A program made the position numbers and the translations under genes. A stretch of DNA of 20,798 nucleotides from CAZEZY01 sp964516635 (GTDB taxonomy: Bacteria > Pseudomonadota > Gammaproteobacteria > Burkholderiales > Burkholderiaceae_C), in NCBI GenBank assembly GCA_964516635.1, contig CAZEZY010000029.1:1-20798 (forward strand), in the 5' to 3' direction. This document shows, piece after piece, positions 13,725 through 20,798 of this stretch (positions are counted from its first letter, which is position 1; each line of letters begins with the position of its first letter). Below the pieces are notes generated by a model. It did no database searches. It worked only from the letters and a program-made list of their open reading frames with translations, and had not been told where the DNA came from.

Positions 13725-15230
13725 ATGACCGACCCGATCCGGATTGCCCGCAACGCGCTCACCGAGTGTCTCCTGCTGCCCGACAAGGCCAACCGGCATG
13801 GCCTGATCACGGGGGCCACAGGCACTGGAAAGACGGTGACCCTGCAGACCCTGGCCGAGGGCTTTTCCCGCATCGGTGTGCCGGTGTTCATGGCCGATGT
13901 CAAAGGCGACCTCACCGGCATCAGCCAGTCAGGACAGATCGGCGGCAAACTGGCGAAGGTGCTGGCCGATCGCGGCATCGACCTGCCGGAACCGGTGGCC
14001 TGCCCCACCACCTTGTGGGATGTGTTTGGCGAACAGGGGCATCCCGTCCGAGCCACCGTGAGTGACATGGGCCCCCTCCTGCTGGCTCGCATGCTGGGCC
14101 TCAACGACACCCAGGCTGGTGTGCTGAATGCGGTGTTCAAGATCGCCGACGACAGTGGCTGGCTGTTGCTGGACCTCAAAGATCTCCGCGCCATGCTGCA
14201 GCACGTGGGCGACAACGCCAGGCAATACACCACCGGCTACGGGAACATCAGCAGCGCCAGCGTGGGCGCCATTCAGCGCGGACTGCTGCAAATCGAACAA
14301 CAGGGGGGCGACCGCTTCTTTGGCGAGCCGATGCTCGACATCCACGACCTCATGCAGACCGTGGACGGCCAAGGCGTGGTCAACATCCTGGCAGCCGACC
14401 GGCTGATGAATGCCCCCCGGCTGTATGCCACCTTCCTGCTCTGGATGCTGAGCGAGCTGTTTGAGCAACTGCCCGAGATCGGCGACCCGGAAAAGCCCAA
14501 ACTGGTCTTTTTTTTCGACGAAGCGCACCTGCTGTTCAAGGATGCGCCCAAGGTCCTCATCGAGCGCATCGAACTGGTGGTTCGCCTGGTCCGTTCCAAA
14601 GGGGTGGGCGTCTACTTCGTGACGCAGAATCCGCTCGACATTCCGGACACCGTGCTGGGGCAGTTGGGCAACCGCGTGCAACATGCCCTGCGGGCCTTCA
14701 CGCCCAGAGACCAGAAAGCCGTCAGGGCCACGGCCCAGACCATGCGACCGAAAGCCGGTCTTGATATCGAGGCCGCCATCACCGAACTGGCCGTGGGCGA
14801 AGCACTGGTCAGTTTCCTCGACGAGAAGGGCCGGCCCTGCGAAACCGAACGCGCATTCGTGCTGCCACCGGGCAGCCAGATCGGTCCGGTCGCTGACACA
14901 CAACGGGAGACCCTGCTCCGTGAGTCGCTGGTGGCGGGCACTTACGAGCGACAGATCGATCGGGAAAGCGCCTACGAAATGCTACGTCAACACGCCGAGC
15001 AGACCCTGACGGCGGCACCCCCATCCCGAACCGCTGCCGAACCAGCCGGCCAATCCGCAGGGGGACAGGGCATGAGCGAGTTTCTCTTTGGCCGCACAGG
15101 GCCTCGGGGTGGTCAGCAAGATGGGCTGGTACAGACGCTGGCCAAGACCGCGGTGCGCACGGTGGGTTCCAGTGTGGGTCGCCAAGTGGTACGCGGCCTG
15201 CTCGGTGGATTGCTCGGCGGTAAACGCTGA
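13725..15230 (+). CDS. yjgR: YjgR/HerA-like helicase-family ATPase (DUF853)
   Basis: Predicted cytoplasmic P-loop ATPase of the HerA/FtsK-related YjgR family; its biological role is not established. Walker A GATGTGKT is at 30-37, followed by FMADVKGDLTGIS, typical of the family. Walker B is in KLVFFFDEAHLLF with D265/E266. The arginine-rich VVRLVRSKGVGVYFVTQNPLDIP follows. The 501-aa length matches E. coli YjgR. The C-terminus ends in Gly/Leu repeats (GLLGGLLGGKR). The ATG at 13725 has GGGAG seven bases upstream. It is divergent from yebC and 63 bp upstream of the GGDEF-EAL gene. The Walker B FFF run is encoded by eight consecutive T bases. Confidence 0.93.
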   Translation: MTDPIRIARNALTECLLLPDKANRHGLITGATGTGKTVTLQTLAEGFSRIGVPVFMADVKGDLTGISQSGQIGGKLAKVLADRGIDLPEPVACPTTLWDVFGEQGHPVRATVSDMGPLLLARMLGLNDTQAGVLNAVFKIADDSGWLLLDLKDLRAMLQHVGDNARQYTTGYGNISSASVGAIQRGLLQIEQQGGDRFFGEPMLDIHDLMQTVDGQGVVNILAADRLMNAPRLYATFLLWMLSELFEQLPEIGDPEKPKLVFFFDEAHLLFKDAPKVLIERIELVVRLVRSKGVGVYFVTQNPLDIPDTVLGQLGNRVQHALRAFTPRDQKAVRATAQTMRPKAGLDIEAAITELAVGEALVSFLDEKGRPCETERAFVLPPGSQIGPVADTQRETLLRESLVAGTYERQIDRESAYEMLRQHAEQTLTAAPPSRTAAEPAGQSAGGQGMSEFLFGRTGPRGGQQDGLVQTLAKTAVRTVGSSVGRQVVRGLLGGLLGGKR

Positions 15231-15293
15231 GAATTCAAAGTGTCATCTTTATTGGATTTACACTAGAGGTCATAACCAACCGGAGACAGCTGG

Positions 15294-17894
15294 ATGATCG
15301 ACCCCATCACCGTGGCAGGCTACCTGATCGCTGTGATGGCGGTGGCTGCGTGGTGGCGGGAGCGCCGCCGGCGACAACGGGACAAGTCTCGCCATCAGAC
15401 CGAGCAACAGCGTTTCTCGGCATTGCTGGAACGCCTCGGGATTGGCCACTGGATCAGGGATCTTGACAGCGGAGCCATGTGGTGGTCCACCGAATTCAGG
15501 CGCATGCACGGGCTGACGGCCGACGAACCGGCCGAGCGAATGCGGTTACTGGAACACATCCTGCCTGAAGATCGGGATCCCCTGGTGGCCAGCCTCAAAG
15601 CGGCCTATGCCTCTGGCCAGGGTGAATGCCGCTACCGTTCTCGGGATGCAGACAGGCAGACCCGACATCACCTGGTGCGGATTGCGGTGTCCACCTCGGC
15701 CGAAGGCAGTCGGATCGCCTATGGTTTCAACCTCGAAACCACCGAGCAGATACGACTGCAGGATCAAGTACGGAAACGATCGGCATACCTGGAGGCGATT
15801 GTCAGCCACCTGCCCATGGGCATCAGTGTGTTCGATCAGCACCTCAAACTGCGGTTCTGGAATGACCGTTTCACCGAGGTGCTCAACCTTCCGGACGAGT
15901 TGATTCAGGAAGGTGTGGATTTCGCCGAACTCATCCGCATTCCGGCCCTGAGGGGGGAATACGGGCCTGGGGATGTCGAGGCCATGGTCATGGAACGGCG
16001 GGCACTGGCCTTGAAGTTCGACCGGCACCGGTTCGAACGCATCCGCCCCAACGGACGGACCCATCTGGTGATCGGAGAGCCCATCCGGCAAGGCGGTGAG
16101 GTCATCGGCTTCGTGACCACCTACACGGACATCACCGAACAGAAGCACGAGAGCGAACAACTACAGCAGACCACCGAGATGCTCCGGACGCTGATTGAAA
16201 ACATTCCGGTCGGTGTGAGCATGGTGGACAGCGAGTTGCGGGTGCTGGCCTGGAACCAACGCTTTCTGGAAGTGATGGACTTTCCAGCCTTCCTGTTCGA
16301 GCCACCCGTGGTCACCCTGCCGTCGCTGTTCCAGTACAACATCGATCGGGGTGAATATGGGCCTGTCGACGATCCGCAAGCCCTCATGGACAAGCTGACG
16401 GAAAGGGCCCTTCAGTTCGAGCCGCACGCCCTGGAGCGCGTTCGACCGAATGGCCGTGTCCTGTCCATCATCGGCCGGCCACTGTCCTCCGGCGGTTTTG
16501 TCACCATCTACGCCGACATCACCGAACAGACAGCCCGCGAAGCCGAAATCAAGCGCCTGGCCCGTACCGACCCCCTCACCGGCCTGGATAACCGGGGGGC
16601 GTTCGCCACCAGCCTGAGGCAGGCTCTGGCTCAGAGCCGTCGCCGGCATGCCCAGCTGGCGGTGCTGTTCATCGACATGGACCGCTTCAAGCCCGTGAAC
16701 GACACGCTCGGGCATGAAACCGGCGACCAGGTCCTGATCGAGATTGCCCACCGCCTCAAATCCCGTCTGCGCGAGAGCGATCTGGTGGCTCGCATGGGTG
16801 GCGATGAATTCGTGGTCGCCCTGACCGATCTGGAAGGCGAAGTCGATGCCGCACAGGTGGCCGGCGAGCTGGTTTCGAGCCTGAGTGCCGCGTTCATCAC
16901 CCCAAAAGGCGAGGTGTTCCTGTCCCCTTCCATTGGCATCGCGCTGTCACCGCAAGATGCCATGGACGAAGCGGAGTTGCTGCGGCTGGCCGATCTGGCG
17001 ATGTACCACGTCAAACGTGAGGGGGGTGCGGCTTACCGGTTTTTTGCACCGACCATGAACGAAGCGGTGATGCAGCGAATCGACATCGAGCGTCGGCTAC
17101 GCAGCGCCATCCATGACGATGCGCTGGAACTGCACTACCAGCCGATCCACGGGCTCTCTGAAGGGCTGCCTTTGCTTGGTTTTGAAGCCCTGCTTCGCTG
17201 GCCTCGACCCGAGGGTGGCTACATCCCCCCTGATGAGTTCATTCCGCTGGCTGAGGCATCGGATCTGATCCGCCTGCTGGGGCTCTGGGTGAGTGGTGCG
17301 GTGGCCCGACAGATGACGGTCTGGTCTCAGCTGCACCTGCCCGATCTGCCCACACCCTGGCGCATCAACATCAACCTGTCGGCCAGACAGTTCGATACCC
17401 AGGACCTGGCGCAGGAACTGGCGCAATCCTTTGCCAACCAACGGCAGAGCCTCGAACGCATCACCTTCGAAATCACCGAGGGGGTGATGATGACGGACCC
17501 TGGCAAGGCCCAGACCCAGCTCACCCGCCTTCGGGAGATGGGGGCGCTGTGTGCGGTCGATGATTTCGGGACGGGCTATTCATCCCTTTGCTACCTTCGC
17601 CATTTCGCCATCGACTCCCTCAAGATCGATCGCTCCTTCATCCAGGCCCTCGGGCCCGAGCCGGATGCGCAAGCCATCGTCGTCGCATCCGTCGGGCTGG
17701 CCCATCAGCTGGGCCTTCAGACGGTGGCCGAAGGCGTGGAAACGATGGAACAGATGGAATGGCTGCGGCAGATGGGATGCGATGCAATCCAGGGCTATCT
17801 GATGAGCCGCCCGCTCACCGCCCACCAGGTACCCGAATACCTGCAACGGGTGGCCCAGGAGCATCACCATCCTTCGGTAAGCCCCTCGGCGTAG
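15294..17894 (+). CDS. membrane-anchored PAS-PAS-PAS-GGDEF-EAL c-di-GMP cyclase/phosphodiesterase
   Basis: Signalling enzyme with both cyclic-di-GMP synthesis and degradation domains. Order: one transmembrane helix (~6-20) with a basic cytoplasmic flank; a PAS domain (~41-152); two PAS_7-like domains in tandem (~162-283 and ~291-412), each ending in TDITEQ or ADITEQ; GGDEF domain (~420-585); EAL domain (~595-855). GGDEF (502-506) is intact, and RESD (493-496) forms an inhibitory I-site five residues before it. EAL (631-633), NLS with Asn694, EITE with Glu726, DDFGTGYSS (756-764), Lys777 and Glu813 are all present, so both activities look possible. The ATG has GGAG eight bases upstream. No periplasmic sensor exists, so the signal is probably cytoplasmic. 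Its end overlaps sbcB tail to tail by 31 bp. Confidence 0.95.
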   Translation: MIDPITVAGYLIAVMAVAAWWRERRRRQRDKSRHQTEQQRFSALLERLGIGHWIRDLDSGAMWWSTEFRRMHGLTADEPAERMRLLEHILPEDRDPLVASLKAAYASGQGECRYRSRDADRQTRHHLVRIAVSTSAEGSRIAYGFNLETTEQIRLQDQVRKRSAYLEAIVSHLPMGISVFDQHLKLRFWNDRFTEVLNLPDELIQEGVDFAELIRIPALRGEYGPGDVEAMVMERRALALKFDRHRFERIRPNGRTHLVIGEPIRQGGEVIGFVTTYTDITEQKHESEQLQQTTEMLRTLIENIPVGVSMVDSELRVLAWNQRFLEVMDFPAFLFEPPVVTLPSLFQYNIDRGEYGPVDDPQALMDKLTERALQFEPHALERVRPNGRVLSIIGRPLSSGGFVTIYADITEQTAREAEIKRLARTDPLTGLDNRGAFATSLRQALAQSRRRHAQLAVLFIDMDRFKPVNDTLGHETGDQVLIEIAHRLKSRLRESDLVARMGGDEFVVALTDLEGEVDAAQVAGELVSSLSAAFITPKGEVFLSPSIGIALSPQDAMDEAELLRLADLAMYHVKREGGAAYRFFAPTMNEAVMQRIDIERRLRSAIHDDALELHYQPIHGLSEGLPLLGFEALLRWPRPEGGYIPPDEFIPLAEASDLIRLLGLWVSGAVARQMTVWSQLHLPDLPTPWRININLSARQFDTQDLAQELAQSFANQRQSLERITFEITEGVMMTDPGKAQTQLTRLREMGALCAVDDFGTGYSSLCYLRHFAIDSLKIDRSFIQALGPEPDAQAIVVASVGLAHQLGLQTVAEGVETMEQMEWLRQMGCDAIQGYLMSRPLTAHQVPEYLQRVAQEHHHPSVSPSA

Positions 17895-19321
17895 TCCATG
17901 AGCTCACCCAGGATATGCTCGGCGCGCTCATCGCCTCGTTCCATGGCCTGCTCCGCCAGCTTGTCCACCTTGTCCTGAAATGCGGCCAGCGTCATCACCC
18001 CACCGGTTCCACTCGTGAGCCATTGCTGGCAGTGCGCACGCCATTGGGCGGACTCGACTTCGTCGAGCCGTTCGGGGAAGTTGCGAGCCCGGTACCGGAA
18101 GGCCAGCACGGACAGACGTTCGTCATCGAAAGACGGTGACTTCCCGCCTGCTGTCGGGATGGGCTGGCGCTTGACATCGACGAGCTTTCTTCGATCGGCA
18201 TCGCTCAGGAATCCACCGTACAGATCCTGGTCCGGGTCCAGTCGTTGCGTCGGGACAGGTTGGTCAAACACCTGTTTCCAGATTTCACTCATGTCGGGCA
18301 GTTGTGCCGCCCATTCGGCATGGACCCAGGCGGCATCAAGATCGATACCCCAGCGCTGGGCCATTTCGGGCCTGAGCGTTTTCAGATGGCCAACCACCAT
18401 GGGGGATTTGTTGAGATGAATGCGCTTGATGGGCAGGCGCTTCACCCCTTCAGGCAGGTCTGCCTGCTGGGTGAACAAGCGCTCCCTGATGTCCTGGCTG
18501 TTCAAGTGGGCCAGTTCCCGGGGGTCAAAAGCCAGGTCCCAGGCCAGCAATTCGTTCCGGTTCGTCGGGTGGCTGGCCAGGGGCCACATCACGCCCAGGC
18601 ACCCCCGCTCCGGCGGGAACATGCCTGAGACATGCAGAAAAGGCCGGGCTTGTCCGGGCGCGACGGGCAAGCCGATTTCTGCGGCCACCCGCTCCTTTTT
18701 GTGCAGGGAAAACGCAAAATCAAACAGCCTGGGTTGATACTGGCGAATCAGGCGAGCCACCGCAATCGTGGCCCTCACGTCTGACAAGGCATCGTGCGCT
18801 GCTTCATGCAACAGCCCATTGGCCCGGGTCAGGTCCTCCAGCTTGAAACTGGGCTTGCCATCGGGCTTGCGGGGCCACTGAATCCCTTCAGGCCTCAAGG
18901 CATAAGCCATGCGAACCACGTCCAGCAAGTCCCAGCGCCCACAACCGTTCTGCCATTCGCGGGCATAAGGGTCCATCAGGTTGCGCCAGAACAGGAAGCG
19001 CGTGAATTCGTCGTCGAAGCGGATGGTGTTGTAACCCACGCCCACCGTACCCGGCTGGGCAAGTTCTGCCTCGATCCGGGCCGCGAATTCGTGCTCGGGC
19101 AAACCGCGCTCCAGGCAAAGCTGCGGCGTGATGCCCGTGATCAGGCAACTTTCAGGATCCGGCAGGTAATCGGGTGCCGGCTTGCAATAGAACATCACCG
19201 GCTCGCCGATGACATTGAGTTCGGCGTCTGTCCGGATACCCGCAAACTGAGCGGGTCTGTCGACTCGGGCACGAGCGCCAAAGGTTTCATAGTCGTGCCA
19301 GAGAAAGGTGTGTGCATGCAT
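17864..19321 (-). CDS. sbcB: exodeoxyribonuclease I
   Basis: Processive 3'-5' single-strand DNA exonuclease used in recombination and mismatch repair; binds SSB. FLWHDYETFG contributes Asp10 and Glu12, RFDDEFTR the third acid (~103), and AHDALSDV supplies His176 and Asp181, completing the DEDDh set. RPAQFAGIRTD, LITGITPQ, RWDLLDV and ALRPEGIQWP match E. coli ExoI closely. The SH3-like and C-terminal helical domains follow (HVSGMFPPERG, NYRARNFP-type RYRARNFP). The 485-aa length is normal. GGAG lies shortly before the ATG at 19321. The stop lies inside the end of the convergent GGDEF-EAL gene. Confidence 0.97.
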   Translation of the reverse strand: MHAHTFLWHDYETFGARARVDRPAQFAGIRTDAELNVIGEPVMFYCKPAPDYLPDPESCLITGITPQLCLERGLPEHEFAARIEAELAQPGTVGVGYNTIRFDDEFTRFLFWRNLMDPYAREWQNGCGRWDLLDVVRMAYALRPEGIQWPRKPDGKPSFKLEDLTRANGLLHEAAHDALSDVRATIAVARLIRQYQPRLFDFAFSLHKKERVAAEIGLPVAPGQARPFLHVSGMFPPERGCLGVMWPLASHPTNRNELLAWDLAFDPRELAHLNSQDIRERLFTQQADLPEGVKRLPIKRIHLNKSPMVVGHLKTLRPEMAQRWGIDLDAAWVHAEWAAQLPDMSEIWKQVFDQPVPTQRLDPDQDLYGGFLSDADRRKLVDVKRQPIPTAGGKSPSFDDERLSVLAFRYRARNFPERLDEVESAQWRAHCQQWLTSGTGGVMTLAAFQDKVDKLAEQAMERGDERAEHILGELMDYAEGLTEGW

Positions 19322-19347
19322 GGGGCTCCATTACACCCGAAAGGCAA

Positions 19348-19385
19348 TCAGGCCGGACTCCCCGAAAAACAGGAGACCGGCCTGA
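19348..19385 (-). terminator. hairpin after clpA, possible weak or attenuating terminator
   Basis: TCAGGCCGG-A-CTCC (19348-19361) pairs with GGAG-A-CCGGCCTGA (19372-19385): thirteen base pairs with one A-A mismatch and a ten-base loop. It starts 24 bp past the clpA stop. On the minus strand it is followed by TTGCCTTTCG, a poor U tract, so termination may be partial. It lies only 26 bp before the sbcB ATG, which leaves no room for a separate promoter between hairpin and gene. Confidence 0.6.
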
Positions 19386-19409
19386 CGATTCAACGTGATC
19401 AGACGGTTG

Positions 19410-20798
19410 TCAGTCTGCGGTCGCTTCTTCCGGTTCCGCTGGCTCGGCTTTCGAAGAGCGTTCCTTCTTCGGAATCGGCTGGATGTCGAGCTTCACCTCC
19501 GGCTTGTCTTCCACGGAGGTGTCGATGTCCACCAACAGACGCCCACCCTCCGTCAGACGACCGAACAGCAACTCGTCAGCCAGGGCGCGTCGAATGGTGT
19601 CCTGGATGAGGCGCTGCATGGGGCGAGCCCCCATCAGTGGGTCGAAGCCTTTCTTGGCCAGGTACTTGCGCAGGTCATCGGTGAAGGTGACCTCCACCTT
19701 CTTCTCGGCCAGCTGTTGCTCCAGTTGCAGGAGGAACTTGTCCACCACACGCAGGATGATCTGCTCGTCCAGCGCCTTGAAGCTGACCATCGCATCCAGA
19801 CGGTTGCGGAACTCCGGCGTGAACAGGCGTTTGATGTCGGCCATCTCGTCGCCCGCCTGACGCTCGGTGGTGAAGCCGATGGTGGCCTTGTTCATGGTCT
19901 CGGCACCCGCATTGGTCGTCATGATGATGATGACGTTGCGGAAGTCGGCCTTGCGCCCGTTGTTGTCGGTCAGGGTGCCGTGGTCCATCACCTGGAGCAG
20001 CACGTTGTAGATGTCGGGGTGGGCCTTCTCGATTTCATCCAGCAGCAGGACGCAATGCGGCTTCTTGGTCACGGCTTCGGTGAGCAGGCCGCCCTGATCA
20101 AAGCCCACGTAGCCCGGCGGCGCGCCGATCAGGCGGCTCACGGCGTGTCGCTCCATGTATTCGGACATGTCGAAGCGGATCAGCTCGATACCCAGGATGT
20201 AGGCCAGCTGCTTGGCGGCTTCTGTCTTGCCCACGCCAGTCGGGCCGCTGAAGAGGAAAGCACCAATCGGCTTGTCGGGCTTGCCCAGACCGGAACGTGA
20301 CATCTTCACCGCAGAGGCCAGGACTTCCAGCGCCTTGTCCTGCCCGAACACCACCGCCTTGAGGTCACGTTCCAGCGTCTGCAGCTTGCTGCGGTCGTCA
20401 CTGGACACGCTGGTGGGCGGGATGCGGGCAATCTTGGCAACGATCTCCTCGATCTCGGCCTTGCTGATGGTTTTCTTGCGTTTGCTGGGCGCGAGGATGC
20501 GCTGAGCGGCCCCGGCCTCATCGATGACGTCGATGGCCTTGTCGGGCAAATGACGGTCGTTGATGTACTTGGCGCTCAGTTCGGCGGCGGCCTGCAGGGC
20601 CGCATTGGCGTACTTGACACTGTGGTGTTCCTCGAAACGGCTCTTCAGGCCCTTGAGGATGTCCACCGTCTGCTCCACGGTGGGTTCGATCACGTCCACT
20701 TTCTGGAAACGGCGGCTCAGCGCGGCATCCTTCTCGAAAATGCCCCGGTATTCGGTGAACGTGGTGGCCCCGATGCACTTGAGCTGGCCGCTCGAGAG
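19410..20798 (-). CDS. clpA: ATP-dependent Clp protease ATP-binding subunit ClpA, C-terminal part
   Basis: AAA+ unfoldase that feeds substrates to ClpP. The visible 462 residues run from the end of the first ATPase domain (SGQLKCIGATTFTEYRG, then EKDAALSRRFQKV at the right edge) through the whole second ATPase domain. D2 Walker A GPTGVGKT lies at about 20253-20276, Walker B VLLLDEIEKAH follows, and GFDQGGLLTEAV is typical of ClpA. IGF at about 19932-19940 is the ClpP-docking loop. YINDRHLPDKAIDVIDEAGA and the absence of the long ClpB middle coiled coil identify ClpA, not ClpB or ClpC. The N-domain and most of D1 are outside the window. The C-terminus has an unusual charged tail (KKERSSKAEPAEPEEATAD). 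clpS, the usual upstream partner, would lie beyond the edge. Confidence 0.96.
   Translation of the reverse strand, partial: LSSGQLKCIGATTFTEYRGIFEKDAALSRRFQKVDVIEPTVEQTVDILKGLKSRFEEHHSVKYANAALQAAAELSAKYINDRHLPDKAIDVIDEAGAAQRILAPSKRKKTISKAEIEEIVAKIARIPPTSVSSDDRSKLQTLERDLKAVVFGQDKALEVLASAVKMSRSGLGKPDKPIGAFLFSGPTGVGKTEAAKQLAYILGIELIRFDMSEYMERHAVSRLIGAPPGYVGFDQGGLLTEAVTKKPHCVLLLDEIEKAHPDIYNVLLQVMDHGTLTDNNGRKADFRNVIIIMTTNAGAETMNKATIGFTTERQAGDEMADIKRLFTPEFRNRLDAMVSFKALDEQIILRVVDKFLLQLEQQLAEKKVEVTFTDDLRKYLAKKGFDPLMGARPMQRLIQDTIRRALADELLFGRLTEGGRLLVDIDTSVEDKPEVKLDIQPIPKKERSSKAEPAEPEEATAD

Noticed and set aside
13619..14233. N-terminal extension of YebC to 446 aa
   Set aside because: The extension is antisense to yjgR, and YebC proteins start at MAGHSKWANIQHRKG.
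1..20798. A novel defence, mobile or biosynthetic system
   Set aside because: Every large reading frame that is not a shadow matches a known housekeeping or signalling family, and no transposase, integrase, repeat array, unfamiliar gene cluster or composition shift is visible.

Overview
The window is a gene-dense (roughly 97% coding), GC-rich stretch of bacterial chromosome. Gene content and order point to a betaproteobacterium, most likely Burkholderiales and perhaps Comamonadaceae-like; this is judged from memory of family and operon layouts, not from a search. Every gene belongs to a recognisable family. There is no insertion sequence, phage gene, CRISPR array, toxin-antitoxin pair or defence island, and base composition looks uniform. 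I do not see a wholly new system here. The second-look items are local: an odd gene neighbourhood, a protein tail, start-site and junction features, and candidate regulatory sites.

Layout. (1) 1-4790, all minus strand: tolB, pal and cpoB (envelope Tol-Pal proteins), then a YeeE/YedE-type sulfur-compound transporter, then tcdA (tRNA ct6A dehydratase), then the 5' part of tRNA-Lys(UUU) cut by the left edge. tolQ, tolR and tolA are not upstream of tolB. (2) 4929-6740, plus strand: an MsbA-type lipid A flippase, divergent from tolB and meeting rng stop codon to stop codon. (3) 6741-13618, minus strand: the eight-gene operon yebC-purD-hemF-nadD-rsfS-rlmH-maf-rng. The first five junctions each overlap by 4 nt and the last two have gaps of 6 and 7 nt. 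(4) 13725-17894, plus strand: a YjgR/HerA-like ATPase and a membrane-anchored PAS-GGDEF-EAL c-di-GMP enzyme. (5) 17864-20798, minus strand: sbcB (exonuclease I) and the C-terminal part of clpA, cut by the right edge.

How the genes fit together. The large operon combines a regulator/translation factor (YebC), purine, haem and NAD synthesis, 50S subunit silencing and methylation (RsfS, RlmH), nucleotide-pool cleaning (Maf) and rRNA/mRNA processing (RNase G): growth and ribosome housekeeping. TolB, Pal and CpoB act with TolQRA during envelope constriction, and MsbA supplies the outer leaflet with lipid A. YeeE, TcdA and tRNA-Lys(UUU) form a plausible sulfur/tRNA-modification neighbourhood, because tRNA-Lys carries the t6A37 that TcdA cyclises. 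No stretch longer than about 140 bp lacks a gene; the longer gaps (4791-4928 and 13619-13724) are divergent promoter regions.
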